NCBI GenBank assembly: GCA_016906335.1
Contig: JADEYG010000009.1
Location: 859,001 to 923,000, forward strand
DNA: 64,000 nt
Source of the DNA: Novakomyces olei
Taxonomy: Eukaryota; Ascomycota; Novakomycetes; Novakomycetales; Novakomycetaceae
Direction of reading: 5' to 3'
How positions within the stretch are numbered: position 1 is the stretch's first letter; each line of letters opens with the position of its first letter. Shown here piece after piece: positions 28,684 to 39,931 of the stretch. The notes beneath the pieces were generated by a model. That model saw only the letters and a program-made list of their open reading frames with translations, did no database searches and had not been told where the DNA came from. A program made the position numbers and the translations under genes.

Positions 28684-31011
28684 CTAAACGGCCAGACCAA
28701 TGTGGCTTACAAACAGCTTACCCCAGCGCCTGCGCTTGGGTGCGCTCGCCAAAGGAGGAGTGCCTGGTTCCTGCAGCTTTGGGAGCGGTTTGTTCACGTC
28801 AGCCGAAGCCAGCCTTTGATGCCTGTTTCTCCGTGCGTTGTGGGCAGCAGGATTTTTCAGTGGCTCTGCCAGAGATGGATTGCGTGGAGCAGGCAGAGTA
28901 GAAGGCAGAGTAGAAGGCAGAGTAGAAGGCAGAGTAGAAGGCAGAGTAGAAGGTAAAGGAGCAGGCAGAGGAGCAGGCAGAGGAGAAGGTAAAGGAGCAG
29001 GCAGAGGAGCAGGCAGAGGAGAAGGCAGAGACGCACTAGAGGCCAGCTTTGAGACCGGCCGCTGCTCGTCCCGCTTCCCAGGTAGTGAAGGAGTTAAAAG
29101 AGCATTAGTACGAGGCCTTAGACTGCGGAACCTGTCTAGAGACTCCGGGTAGGCAAGCTGGCTCTGCGGAGAGCCATGCTCCACTCCTGCATCCCTCAGC
29201 AGTGGCCGATCGAGACCTTGAGCAATCTGCGGCTTTGCGACTCTATCGCCAGACGGCTCCACCGGACTCTGCGGCAGGGTCACGAGTGGCTCTTGAGTGT
29301 GAGCGAGAAAAGGAGCAGTGTCAAAGTACGCCAGTTCCCCGTCCGTGTGCAGAATAAAGAGGCCCGACTTTTCAGCGTTTGTGCTCGTTACTCCAGAGTG
29401 TAGGCTTACAATCTGCTTGCGGCCGCGGTAGCTGTAGAATACTTTATGGCTGCCGGCTTTGAGTTCCGTGTCGGCTTTGAGTTCCGTGTCGGCTTTGAGT
29501 TCCGTGTCGGCTTTAGGTTCCGACTCGGCTTCAGCCTGGCAGCTCTCTGTCGGCTGCGAGACCCGGTCCAGCGGCTCCAGCACCTTGTAGAGCGTCGACT
29601 TTCTCTGCAGGCCAGACGCTCCACAAGAGGCAAACGGAGGCGTCCACTGCAGCAAATCGAGCCCGCCGAGTCTGCTGTGCCTTTCAGCCGGCGGCAAAGG
29701 CAGCGGAGCTGCCTGTGGATGGAACCGCCCAGCGGCCCCGCGCAGCCGCTCACAGTCGATGACGCGAAGCTCTCCCGAAGCGGAGAGAGCTGCAAAGCAC
29801 GAGCGGCTCACACTGCTCCAGCAGAAATCGACCACTGGCTCTGCACACACTCTGACTTGGTCAAGCGGACAAGTAAGCTGCCGAGTATCGTAGATCCTGA
29901 CGTACCCGTCCCCACCAGCGGCCGCCAGCGTTGACCCGCCAAACGGGTTCCATGCTACTTTGAGCACTCTTGCGCCCTCAGTAGAAAATGTCAAATTGCC
30001 ACTGCCACTGACACTCCTGTTGCTGTTATTACTGCTCCTATTACTGTTATTGCTCCGTGTGTCTACAATGACGACACCGTCCTGAGCTCGGCCAATGCCG
30101 CCGACAGCCATAACGCTGCCTTGGCAGTGTACGCTCGTGAGCCGTGCGCCTGGACGCGGGTCGAGTTCCCGCGTCCACAGCGGAAGCTGTTCCGCTCCGC
30201 TCCACACGGAAGCAGTTCCCGCACACAGCGATACAAACTCGTTGTTGTTTCTACTACTGCCACTAATACTATTAAATTTAGGCGCCAATACAGACACGGG
30301 CCCCGTGTGGGCGGCTAACTTGGAGTGGTCATAGACGGCCACTACGCGCGGCAGCTCGCGAGCCATATCGAGCTGCTGTACAGATCCGCTGCCGTCGCCG
30401 AGGAGAAGTGTGTCCATTGCGCCGCCGAGGTAGAGCAGACTCGTGACTGCGTCCTTGCGCAGCAGAGCTTTTTGCTGCTCAAACACGGGAGCGCCTTTTC
30501 TGCCGCCCGCGCTATAAGCAAACAGCAGTTTTCCCGCTGCCATTGCCACTGCGCCCGTCGCCGCACTGATAGCCAACGCGTTAACTGCCGTCCGCGGCCG
30601 TCTCTCTGCTGACGCGTCTATTGACGCGTCAATAGATTCATCATTGGACGCGTGCGATTGGCTCTTGTATTTTCGAGAATTGATAGAGCTTTCATAACTG
30701 ATAGACTCTCTATCTTTAATAGACTCTCTATAGTCTGACTCTCTATCGTCTGACCCTCGAGAGGTATTAAAACCTGAGCTGCCTCCAAGTTTCCCGTCAG
30801 AATCCTGTTGAAAAAAGGGCAAACTGCTCTTGTCGCTGTTGGAGCTGTCGGCACTGCTTTCTCCACTCTCGCCGATACTCGCACCACACTGCCGCTCAAT
30901 TTCGTGGTACAGTAGCTCTTGTTCCCGTAACAGCGTTCGCGCGTTCCGCTCGCTGATTCGCTGCTCGAACCGAATTGACGGCCGCGGCCGTAACTTTACC
31001 GTCGCCGACAT
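28684..31011 (-). CDS. WD40-repeat protein of unknown function
   Basis: A single exon of 775 residues from ATG 31011. Residues about 125-400 read as WD40 blades, for example VLKVAWNPFGGSTLAAAGGD followed by GYVRIYDTR, and VVDFCWSSVSRSCFAALS. The N-terminal 120 residues are serine- and asparagine-rich. The C-terminal third has tandem ADTELK repeats (29456-29512), a long proline run of LPAP/LPST units (28891-29040) and a basic tail KRRRWGK. I cannot assign a named family; WD40 repeats suggest a scaffold role. Open-frame length and codon content support a real gene. Confidence 0.8.
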   Translation of the reverse strand: MSATVKLRPRPSIRFEQRISERNARTLLREQELLYHEIERQCGASIGESGESSADSSNSDKSSLPFFQQDSDGKLGGSSGFNTSRGSDDRESDYRESIKDRESISYESSINSRKYKSQSHASNDESIDASIDASAERRPRTAVNALAISAATGAVAMAAGKLLFAYSAGGRKGAPVFEQQKALLRKDAVTSLLYLGGAMDTLLLGDGSGSVQQLDMARELPRVVAVYDHSKLAAHTGPVSVLAPKFNSISGSSRNNNEFVSLCAGTASVWSGAEQLPLWTRELDPRPGARLTSVHCQGSVMAVGGIGRAQDGVVIVDTRSNNSNRSSNNSNRSVSGSGNLTFSTEGARVLKVAWNPFGGSTLAAAGGDGYVRIYDTRQLTCPLDQVRVCAEPVVDFCWSSVSRSCFAALSASGELRVIDCERLRGAAGRFHPQAAPLPLPPAERHSRLGGLDLLQWTPPFASCGASGLQRKSTLYKVLEPLDRVSQPTESCQAEAESEPKADTELKADTELKADTELKAGSHKVFYSYRGRKQIVSLHSGVTSTNAEKSGLFILHTDGELAYFDTAPFLAHTQEPLVTLPQSPVEPSGDRVAKPQIAQGLDRPLLRDAGVEHGSPQSQLAYPESLDRFRSLRPRTNALLTPSLPGKRDEQRPVSKLASSASLPSPLPAPLPAPLPSPLPAPLPAPLPSTLPSTLPSTLPSTLPSTLPAPRNPSLAEPLKNPAAHNARRNRHQRLASADVNKPLPKLQEPGTPPLASAPKRRRWGKLFVSHIGLAV
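28891..29040. repeat. Tandem 12-bp coding repeat (LPST/LPAP)
   Basis: On the plus strand this reads as about twelve units of GCAGAGTAGAAG, GCAGAGGAGCAG and related 12-mers. In the gene's frame it encodes Leu-Pro-Ser-Thr and Leu-Pro-Ala-Pro repeats near the C-terminus of the WD40 protein. Confidence 0.9.
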
Positions 31012-31479
31012 TGCTCACGTGTTTGCTCTCGGGCGCCATCGCGTCGCAGCGTTTGTAGATATATACACGCTTGCCAGCCACCTGCATGTGAAAATGGCGT
31101 CCACTGTTTAATAGTTGATAATAATAGTAAATAATAGTAAATAATAGTAAATAATAGTAAATAATAGTAAATAATAGTAAATAATAGTAAATAATAGTAA
31201 ATAATAGTAATAGAGAATAAATGTCGAGAAATTGACTCTATATAACTCGTAATATTATCTCTTTCAAATAATCTGTCTACATGGGTATTTCTGTCTACAT
31301 TTTCTCATTGAATTCTATAAATTCTGTTGAGATAAAGGGCTGGAATTTGTTCTTTTGGTAAATTAAATGAATTAGAAACTCACGATTGTTTTAGCTGAAT
31401 CTCCGAAGGGTAATAAATAAATAAATAAATAAATAATTAATTAATTAATACTAAAAAACATGACGGCCACTGCGTCTTT
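31012..31479. repeat. Divergent promoter with nine ATAATAGTAA units
   Basis: The WD40 gene (-) and the ligase-like gene (+) share this 468-bp spacer. ATAATAGTAA is repeated nine times in perfect register at 31121-31210. An AATAAATA run precedes the ligase start. An ATG at 31460, 20 bp before the chosen start and in another frame, opens a 40-codon upstream frame that overlaps the main one. Confidence 0.9.
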
Positions 31480-34005
31480 ATGCTCCTTTATGACTGTTGC
31501 AAGTTGCTCGAGCGACTCGCCTCCGCGTCAAGCGCACAGTCGCGTAATGAGATCTTGCGGGCCGCAATATCAGCGGGCGTGATCGATTTACGCGACGCGT
31601 CGCAGGTAGTTGCCCTCGTAAACTGTCTGTGTCCGGACGCGTGTGTTGAGCGACGAGCGCGGTACAGACTGGGAGCAGACGCGTTGGCGCGTTTCATCGT
31701 ACAGTATTGGTGCCTTGGAGAGTGCCAGTCAGAGCGGCTCAGGAACTGGCGAAAAGAGTCTGTGTTTCCGAGGGCAGTAGAGGCAGTTGCCGGCCAAGTG
31801 TTCCCTAACGCCTGTGCTTCGCGATTGACATTGAAGCAGGTGGACGCGTGGCTCCGAAATGTTGGAGGGCAAAGCCGTAAAATGGCCGTCAGTGGAGGCC
31901 TTAACACTGGGCAGAGTGGCGACGAGAGGCAAAGCACACTGGCCAGCTGCCAGTGGGCGGAGACGGAAGGGCACGACTGCCACGACTGCCATGACTGCCA
32001 CGTCCTGGCAGGCGTAGATGATCGGGACGGCAGTCGTGCTCGGCCCGATACAGGTCCCGGTCGGCCCGATACAAGTGCCGGTCGGGCCGATACAGTGTCT
32101 GGAACGGAGCTGGAGCAGCTATTTAGCGTACACAATGCTCTCGAGGCCAAATGGATTACTTGGATGGTCCTGCGGTCAACGCTTATGCCGGTGGAGGCGG
32201 TCGTAGAGTGTATCGATGGGCGACTGTACGACGCCTATCGCAGCGGTATCGCCAGTGTGTCTGTAATGCTGAAACGGACAAATCAAGAACAAGGACAGCA
32301 GGCAGGCGACAGGAAAGGTAAAAGAAAAAGAGACAATATTCCCACTCAAACGCCGCCTTTAAGCACTGCAAATTGGCCTTGTTCAATTACAAATGGACCT
32401 GCAATAGGCACACCTCTACCCGTCCCTGAATGCATTAAAGGCAGGAACCTTTGCTCGTTAAACCAGGCCTTTGCCGCCGACGTAAAGTACGATGGTGAAC
32501 GGATGGAGATTCATTTTAGCCCCACTGAATTTTGTATTTTTTCAAAAAGCCTTCGTAACAGTACACAGGACAGAGCGGCTATAGTGCCCGTGCTGCAGGA
32601 TTTCTTGCGGAGAAACGTCTTTGTCAGCAGCGTGATATTGCACGCAGAATTAGTGGCGTGGGACCAGACGAAGGAGCGTGTTGCCCCGTTTTCCTTTATT
32701 CAAGATTTAGTACGTGGCGGAAAAGGCCGGACGGGTGTGTGCTTGAACGCTGTTCTTTTTGACTGTGTTTATTTGAACGGAAAGAGCCTTTTAACAGAGC
32801 CGTGGCAGCACAGGCGAAGAGTCTTGGAGCAATTGTATTGTCACGGACCCAGTACAATGCGTATTTCGCTCTCGCAAAACCGTATTTTCGATGCATTGCA
32901 AGACTATACTGCTTACTTTGCTGCAATCACAGCTCAACAGCACGAAGGGCTTATTCTTAAACCATTAGCATCCGAGTATGGAGCAGGCTGGGTCAAAGTC
33001 AAGCGGGATTATATTCCCGGCATTGGTGATTCTGTCGATCTTTTCTTGGTCGGAGGCTATTGCGATCAGGAACGGGCGGCAGAACGAAAAACTGGAAAAT
33101 TATTGAATACATTCTTGCTTGCATGCCACACTGGAACAGGGGCCCTTTTTGTTATTGCCTCTACTTGCTACGGTCTGCCGAACGACGTGGTTACAAGATT
33201 GCACGCCGAGTTTGCTCCCTTTTATATTCCTGCCGTCCCGCGAGAATCAGATCTGATAAGATCTGATAAGATTAGATTTGACAAGCAAATCAGATCTGAT
33301 AAGATAAGATTGGAGCCGACTTTGGAAAGACACGATTCGATAAGGACAGACTTTTACGAGTGCCGACTGCCTAAGCAAAGGGAGGCAGTGCTGTTCAATG
33401 TGCCGTTAGAACGGCTTGCAATTGCTGATGTTTATGGCGCCGGCTTCACTTATTCCCGTTCACAAGGATTGTATACTCTCCGTTTTCCTCGAATAGCTAA
33501 ATTGCACACAGACGGCCGTTCATGGACGACTGCTGTACCTACTCTGCAAAGTATACAGGACCAAGCACGGAAAGCCTTGTCCCACCCGGAAACTGCTGCA
33601 GAAATGACGGAACGCATATCGTACTGGACGCACCGATTAGAGGGAGGCAAAGGTCGGAAAACGACCATATACCGATACTTTGCTTTCCGACTGAATGCGG
33701 ATGATTTGGCTCGACTAAGTGCTGTTTTAAAAGAGGACATAATGCATTTTGATTTGGTACAGGACTTGCTGGTCTATATAGAAAAAAACAGCAATTGTCT
33801 ACATTTTCCACTTTCCTTGTTCGCAGAAGTACGGATGCGTGGCTGCACTCGAGCCTTGATTAGAGCATTAGCTCTCTTGAGGCGAAAGCTTGAGTTAAGT
33901 CAAACATTCTGGGCCTCAGTCTATGTCTATGACCATCGAATTCGAGATCCTTTCGCCTTGAAGATACCAGAGATGCGGAACCCGTTTCTTGTTTGCGTTA
34001 TTTAA
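31480..34005 (+). CDS. ATP-dependent DNA ligase, ligase IV-like without BRCT domains
   Basis: A single exon of 841 residues from ATG 31480. Nucleotidyltransferase motifs are in order: motif I VKYDGERM (adenylated Lys at residue 336), motif III ILHAELVAWD, IIIa FDCVYLNGKSL, IV HEGLILKPL and V WVKVKRDY. An OB-fold with RFPRIAKLHTD follows. The N-terminal DNA-binding-like region resembles Lig4 (LLYDCCKLLERL). The C-terminal about 170 residues show no BRCT tandem, so this looks like the BRCT-less ligase IV relative found in fungi rather than canonical Lig4. Low-complexity inserts include HDCHDCHDCH, GPGRPDTSAGRADT-type repeats and RSDKIRFDKQIRSDKIR inside the OB-fold. The substrate role is not predictable from this. 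Confidence 0.85.
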   Translation: MLLYDCCKLLERLASASSAQSRNEILRAAISAGVIDLRDASQVVALVNCLCPDACVERRARYRLGADALARFIVQYWCLGECQSERLRNWRKESVFPRAVEAVAGQVFPNACASRLTLKQVDAWLRNVGGQSRKMAVSGGLNTGQSGDERQSTLASCQWAETEGHDCHDCHDCHVLAGVDDRDGSRARPDTGPGRPDTSAGRADTVSGTELEQLFSVHNALEAKWITWMVLRSTLMPVEAVVECIDGRLYDAYRSGIASVSVMLKRTNQEQGQQAGDRKGKRKRDNIPTQTPPLSTANWPCSITNGPAIGTPLPVPECIKGRNLCSLNQAFAADVKYDGERMEIHFSPTEFCIFSKSLRNSTQDRAAIVPVLQDFLRRNVFVSSVILHAELVAWDQTKERVAPFSFIQDLVRGGKGRTGVCLNAVLFDCVYLNGKSLLTEPWQHRRRVLEQLYCHGPSTMRISLSQNRIFDALQDYTAYFAAITAQQHEGLILKPLASEYGAGWVKVKRDYIPGIGDSVDLFLVGGYCDQERAAERKTGKLLNTFLLACHTGTGALFVIASTCYGLPNDVVTRLHAEFAPFYIPAVPRESDLIRSDKIRFDKQIRSDKIRLEPTLERHDSIRTDFYECRLPKQREAVLFNVPLERLAIADVYGAGFTYSRSQGLYTLRFPRIAKLHTDGRSWTTAVPTLQSIQDQARKALSHPETAAEMTERISYWTHRLEGGKGRKTTIYRYFAFRLNADDLARLSAVLKEDIMHFDLVQDLLVYIEKNSNCLHFPLSLFAEVRMRGCTRALIRALALLRRKLELSQTFWASVYVYDHRIRDPFALKIPEMRNPFLVCVI

Positions 34006-34475
34006 CTAGTACTATGGGCGTACGCCAATTGAGTAATGGATGTTTAGAACTTTTGGTGTAAAAAGACTATAATTAAAAGCATGAAGAATGTTTGGATTGA
34101 AGTTGATGTTATTAATTTACTTGTAGGCCGAAAAAAACATTTGGGGAGGAAAAAGTAAAATTTAATAAAAAAAAAGTGCTTGGACCGTAGAGTGTGGAAA
34201 TGGGTTAATGTAAGATCGGAATTGAAATGAAATGTTGAAAATTAAATTATTAATATATAGTATAATATAAGGCTAAATCCAATGGAAATCAAAACTCTCT
34301 TTAACACGTATTCGACGTCTGTATAGCGCGACGGCAATAGCTTAGTATAGACTATCGAGCAGAACCCATTATGGAGAAACCTTATTGGCCCTTAGCATAA
34401 AAAGACTAATCGGGACCGGATAGAAGCGGTATCAGCATAGAAGAAAAGGAGCTTTAAAAAGGCAGCCAAACATTT
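34006..34475. other. Convergent spacer between the ligase-like gene and VPS1
   Basis: AT-rich 470 bp with short A runs near 34165-34175. I see no gene or clear repeat. Confidence 0.6.
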
Positions 34476-37204
34476 TCAAACATTGCTCACTATCTCTTGT
34501 GCTTGAGTGAGAGATTCCACCATACGCTGGCACTCTTTCCGGCGCTGGACCGTATACTCACTCTCTTTGAGCAAATCATCCAAAATGTCCTGGCGATACA
34601 TCTTTTCCAATAGCTCTCGCTGCATATGCTCTCGTGAATAAATAACCAAATTTAGCATAATTGCCTTTGGCACCATGTCGATCATCGTACGTTTCACGAT
34701 ATTGTAATACGAAGAAATGAGCAATTCTAATCATTGTTAGTGGGCTGAAAGACTAGGCAAAACGGTGAAACAGTATATAGTGAGTAAAAATGAAGAGTCA
34801 AAGAGTAAAGAGTAAACGAGTAAAGAGTAAAAGAGTAAAGAGTAAACGAGTAAACGAGTAAAGAGTCAAAGAGTCCTCTTACTTATAACTTCAATCTCCA
34901 TTGCCTCACGCTCAGAAAGAGTTCCAGAAGCCCGCAAAACAGGAGGAGGCGGTTCCATTGCCGCCATTTTCTTTTTGTTTTTTGAGGCGAAAAAGCTTCC
35001 AAAAAATCCAGTATCCTGTGTATTGTCTAAAGATTGCGATGTCTGCTGCTGGATAGGCAAAGGCTTTCCCGTCTTTGGGTCGACTTGGACTGGCCGGCTT
35101 GCTTGAGTACGCTCTTCTACGATAGCCATAGCCTTGTTATGATTAGTCAAGGAAAATCATTTAGCCTTACCCTTTGGCCGCTCAAAAAATCGGGATGGCC
35201 TGTGTTTATATAGCATGATTCAGCCCTAAAATCAGATTAGAAGAAGATTATTCAATAGAAACCAATGCCATTAGAATAGCCAGTAATTAAACTAAACCAT
35301 TGAAAAAAAATAATTTTTTGTGATTGGTCTTTGACTTTTGAGGAGGAAAAATGCTATTCAAACTTACGCAACAAGATCGGACACGAGTTTATTAGCCGGC
35401 TCCATTGCACTTTTGTAGAAAGAAATAACAACTTTGTGAAATTCTTCGCGCAGAGCAGGATAACGCTTGAACAACTAAAAATTAGAAATCAACCATACTT
35501 TCATTGGCTTGTTTTCTATTTTTTTTTTTTTTTTCATGTTTAATGCTTACCGGCTTGCTGAGCAACTGTGACAAGATTCGAACCAGTTCATCGTACGTCA
35601 GGGAGACACATTTGAGACTCGGGTCTTCGAACCGTTTAATCTGCTGTTTTACAATCAACTCAAAAGCCGCTGTTCCTACAAAAAGCGCAGGAGCAGAGCC
35701 AGACGAGTTGTATAGGATTGTGCGAATGTCGATATCTTTAACCTGATCAAACGGATCAACAGCCTTCACACCGTTCGCATAGAGTTCATGAAACACAAAA
35801 GCAATACGAGCGCCACCGGACAGTTCCATACTCGAAAGATCTTGGCTGTTGCCATCGAGTATGGTACGAAACTCGTTGCAAAACTCGGTGATAATGTTCA
35901 AAACAATGTTGGAACTGCTGCCGAGCAGTGATCCGCCCAGGGACGCAAGCTCAGCCTGATACTTTTGCAGCATTGCATTGATTCGTGCCTTAATCTCGGG
36001 GAGAGTATTGCGAATATGATGCATGAGAATCGTATTCAGTTTTTTGGCCAAATAAGGTGTCCCACAGTACTGAGACTTGGAGCGGTAGGAAGGATGCTCT
36101 TCAAAGTACTTGCGCTCATTGTCCAAAGCATCGCGAATAGATTTCTTGTTTTCTATATCACGCTGACCCCGATTGATTACCGGTACGTATCCCAACCGCA
36201 GGGGAATCACGCGGCCGGCCAAGACCTCCACCACGTCTGTACCGGCATCCATCAGATCAACTTTAGTCAAAACACCAACGGTGCGACTGCCTTCAGGATC
36301 GACTTCTCGAGCGAGCTTTAAACCATCAGAATTTGCCAGATCCGTATTAGCTGCAGTCACAGCGAGAATGATAGCATTAGGCTTTGTGATATACTTCAAA
36401 ATCATTTCACGAATCTGCCGCTCTATATCTTTAGGCTGATCACCAATAGGGACTTTGGTCAGACCCGGCAGGTCGACCAAAGTCAGTGTCAAAACGTGAG
36501 GCGAAAAGATACGTAGATTGATCGGGACGGCACTAATTCCCACATTCTTTCCCGTCTTGGCTTCCGTCTCGGCCACGATTTCTTCACGGATTTTATTGAA
36601 ATCAAAAAACTTCACGCCCGGTTTGTGGAGAAACTCGCCCCACTCGTCTGCATTAGCGGCACTGTCGCCTGATTTAGCGTTTTCCGCATGTTCTCCATTC
36701 ACTTTGTGCTCCGTCGCGGGCCGATTAATTAATTGCAGCACCTGTGAATGTTAGAGATTAGACGCGGTAGAGAAAGGAGGTGGATTGAGTATGGATACAG
36801 CAGCCACGGCGCTGATATTAGACGGCAAAGCAAGAGACGCTCTTCAACAGCGGTCGCTTTAAACTTTCCAGTATATTGTTCCAAGTATATTGTAGTGCCA
36901 CGAATCCACTCGATACACTGTACGCAACACTTACCAAAGGGCGCCGAGTGACAATTCCCGTTCCTACAAGATTAGAATAACACATTGCAGTATAACGAAC
37001 CGCGGGGCAAGAAATCGCGTCCAACGATATTCTCCAGAACCGAGGATTTGCCGCTTGATTGTGAGCCGACCACCTTGACCGTCAGTTGCAGCTTTTATAC
37101 AATTTGCATACAGTTATTTGGGGCAAATCTATCGGGTTTTGAACGCCAACAGCAGTAAACGCATCCTGCAGCCTGTTGATGGTCTTGATCAGATGCGGAT
37201 CCAT
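34476..37204 (-). CDS. VPS1: Dynamin-related GTPase, Vps1 type
   Basis: Eight exons (37112-37204, 37001-37073, 36935-36963, 35551-36741, 35368-35474, 35171-35225, 34883-35132, 34476-34726; minus strand) encode 682 residues. Vps1 is a membrane-remodelling GTPase for vacuolar/endosomal traffic and peroxisome fission. GTPase motifs are G1 [10 protein letters not shown]2 [10 protein letters not shown]3 DLPG and G4 TKVDLMD. The middle domain has [19 protein letters not shown] and [14 protein letters not shown], which favour Vps1 over Dnm1. The insert before the GED has [10 protein letters not shown]. The GED starts [14 protein letters not shown]. There is no PH or proline-rich domain. Exon 3 is only 29 bp (nine codons plus two bases). 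Intron 2 uses a GTTCGT donor. The last intron holds GAGTAAA repeats. Confidence 0.93.
34778..34876. repeat. GAGTAAA-type microsatellite in the last VPS1 intron
   Basis: Within the intron 34727-34882 the plus strand reads repeated AGAGTAAA and CGAGTAAA units of 6-8 bp for about 100 bp. Confidence 0.85.
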
Positions 37205-37825
37205 CTCGCCTACTAAAAAGATTAGTATTGCATTGCTCTGGCTGACGAGATCGAAGCTTTTGCCGCCAAAATCCCGACTCGACTTACACCTATATTGGCT
37301 TCGTGTCTACCGGATCATGCAGCAAACAAAGAGATGGAAGAATAATATAAGGGAAATTGTATGTACAACGTGCTCTTGTACGCGCAATATGCTTATTATA
37401 CGTACAGTTAGGGTTAAAGCACTATATTTATAAAGCTGTACATTATAGAGGCTACATTGTAAAGTAGTACTAAAGATACGGATCTCTGCCTCGTACATAC
37501 AATACTTTGTATACATTACAGAGGTAAACGATGGCTCAAATTGTACGCGATTATTGTTTATTTACAGGCCGATAAGCTCGCTACGCGTCCGTCCATAGGC
37601 AAATAGAGCCGTAGCCACAAGTTAATTCGCAACGATTTGACTCTGATCAAACTGCCTTTGTGGAATATCCTTCTTCGCTTTGAAACCGCGTCATTATTAT
37701 TCATTTTAAACTCGTAATACACGTTATACTAGTTGTATTATCCAGTGTAATTTCATAATCTTGAGCTGTCGAAGCTCTACCAAGAAACTTTGGGTTTAAA
37801 CATACCATGAGCTTTGCATGCGCCA
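37205..37825. promoter_or_regulatory. Divergent VPS1 / kinase promoter
   Basis: A 621-bp spacer between head-to-head genes. It holds a short TTAGGGTTA at 37408-37416. An ATG at 37807 opens an 18-codon upstream frame that overlaps the kinase start. No gene seen. Confidence 0.6.
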
Positions 37826-39665
37826 ATGCTGAACCATTCGAGCAACTATCGGCTGCTCAATAAACTGGGCGAAGGCTCGTTTGGAGTCGTATACAAAGGT
37901 GCGGCTATCACTGCAAGCAAACACTAAGTCTATAAGCGCGCCGTAAAGATGGAGAGGTCTGTGCAATTAAACGAGTAAGCTGCTGACGTTCCTCGAATGA
38001 ATGCTTATCTTTGTCGAGATCAACTTGGAAGCTTCTGATGACGAGATGATCGATTTCATGAAGGAGATTTCCGTTATGAAATTGTCGCATTCTGAATTCA
38101 TCGTTCGCTATTTCGAGAGCTTTGCGAACGCTCATGAACTTTGGATCGGTAAGACAGAGCATTTCGCTTTTTCGATAGACAAGATTAGGCTCTCAGCTAA
38201 AATCACTAACAAAAGTCATGGAATACATGAATGCCGGCTCAGTTGCAGACCTTGTAAGCTAAATGAATCTCTTAAGGCTTGTCTAATGCTCTCAGATAAG
38301 GACCAAGCCTCTGTCTGAACGGATGATAGCTCTAGTATTAAAATGCATGCTGCTGGGTCTCGATAGCCTTCATTCTGACGGAAAGGTACACAGATTTCAT
38401 GGACAATCTCCATGCTTTGCTATACGGAGACTAATGCCCAAGATTCATCGTGATATAAAAGGCGGAAACGTTTTACTCTCTAAAAGAGGCTCCGTGAAAC
38501 TGGGTATATACCTGTTTTTATTCTGCAGTTTTCTAATTACAGCCGATTTCGGTGTCTCTAGTCAAGTTTCCGACGGCAATGACCGCTCTTGGGCCGGCAC
38601 ACCTGTAAGGAAACCAATATATGTTCTATTTGAAACTCTTTCTTACCATGTTTCCTGACAGTTTTGGATGGCGCCCGAGATTATTGATCAGATTGGCCAT
38701 GATTCACGGGCTGACATATGGTCTCTTGGCATCACAGCCATAGAAATGGCAACGGGAAAGCCACCCGGGGCTGGTAAGCCTCCATTACAAGTTATGCGTC
38801 AAATTTCCCGGCTGCCAGCTCCGAAATTGCCTGCCGGATACTCTATTGAATTTCAGGACTTTGTAAAACAAGCTCTTACGAAGGATTTCAATCTACGGCC
38901 CACTGCAAAGCATTTATTATCTCACAAATTTATCGGTCTAGCAGCCAGCACTTTTGAATTTTCCCAGTTTATTGTTTCTACATCAGGCGCAAACTCGCTA
39001 GTTGGAACAGAGTACTCTGGCACAGTGTACGTAAAATTCTTACTTTTGTTTCGCCGATTTTGGGTCTTGTCTTGAAGCTGTTATTCCTCCTTTTCCTCTA
39101 TTATTTCGTTACTAATAAAAGTGTGTCTGCCATGCCGGACGATTATGCTTCAATGTGGTCATTTGGAACTATGAACACAATTTCTCATAAAAAGGGCCAA
39201 GCTACTTTACGGTCTGGAACTACAGCGTTACAGACGGGAGAAGAATCATTAAAATCTGAAAGCCAAACAATACGATCAAAGCCTCGTCGGCAGGCGGCTG
39301 CGCCTACTGTTATGCTCCCCGATTTACCCGCTTATCAAGCTGCCTCTGGAGACAGTCCCCAACACAATTCTGAATTGCTAGAGCAAATTGCTCGTCTAGA
39401 TCCAAGCAATAGCGATATACAGCGGATTTCTCAGTCACTAGAGCGATTACTCGTTGATGATCCATCAAAAGCGGCTCACGTAGTTGGTTTACTGCATCAA
39501 TTAAAAGCTATACCGCAACAAGCACCAATTTTCCAGCAGGCTTTGGATATTGAAAGAGCTGCTGAAATTGTACGCAAAGCACTGGGTATGAATAACGTGG
39601 ACAATATAACGCGAATGTTATTGCCTCAGTGTATGGGGCAGTTGAGTGACCGGTGGGTGGTTTAA
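37826..39665 (+). CDS. Ste20-like (germinal-centre kinase group) protein kinase
   Basis: Nine exons (37826-37898, 37937-37974, 38019-38148, 38216-38253, 38296-38385, 38443-38503, 38543-38604, 38662-39026, 39122-39665) encode 466 residues. The kinase motifs are complete: [47 protein letters not shown], and [12 protein letters not shown] followed by [12 protein letters not shown]. The GTPFWMAPE activation segment is typical of MST/Sid1/Nak1-type GCKs that act in the septation (SIN) and morphogenesis (MOR) networks. The C-terminal about 180 residues are non-catalytic and partly helical ([19 protein letters not shown]), as in Sid1-like kinases. The first seven exons are 38-130 bp, so this is the most fragmented gene here. 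Several branch sites are CTAAC or TACTAAT. The subfamily is uncertain. Confidence 0.9.
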
Positions 39666-39931
39666 ATGTACATGGATTGGGTTTGTATGATACACAAGAG
39701 TCAAAGCTGATTGATAAACAAGCAAATTGGCAGATAATAATATTGAATGATTAATTGTGAATTATTACAGCAAAAGGTTAGAGTCAGTGTTGGGTCTACA
39801 GAATCATAAAATATACACACGCGATGCATGTTTTCCATTTTAGCATGTAAACTATATTGCAGAGGCTGTCATACTCTAACCTTCTCCGCGTGTAAAAGCT
39901 ATCAATGACGAGGCAAGGGCATATCTACGTG

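Noticed and set aside
31488-32150. 220-codon minus-strand frame opposite the ligase-like gene
   Set aside because: It mirrors the low-complexity repeats of the ligase gene and has no recognisable domain.
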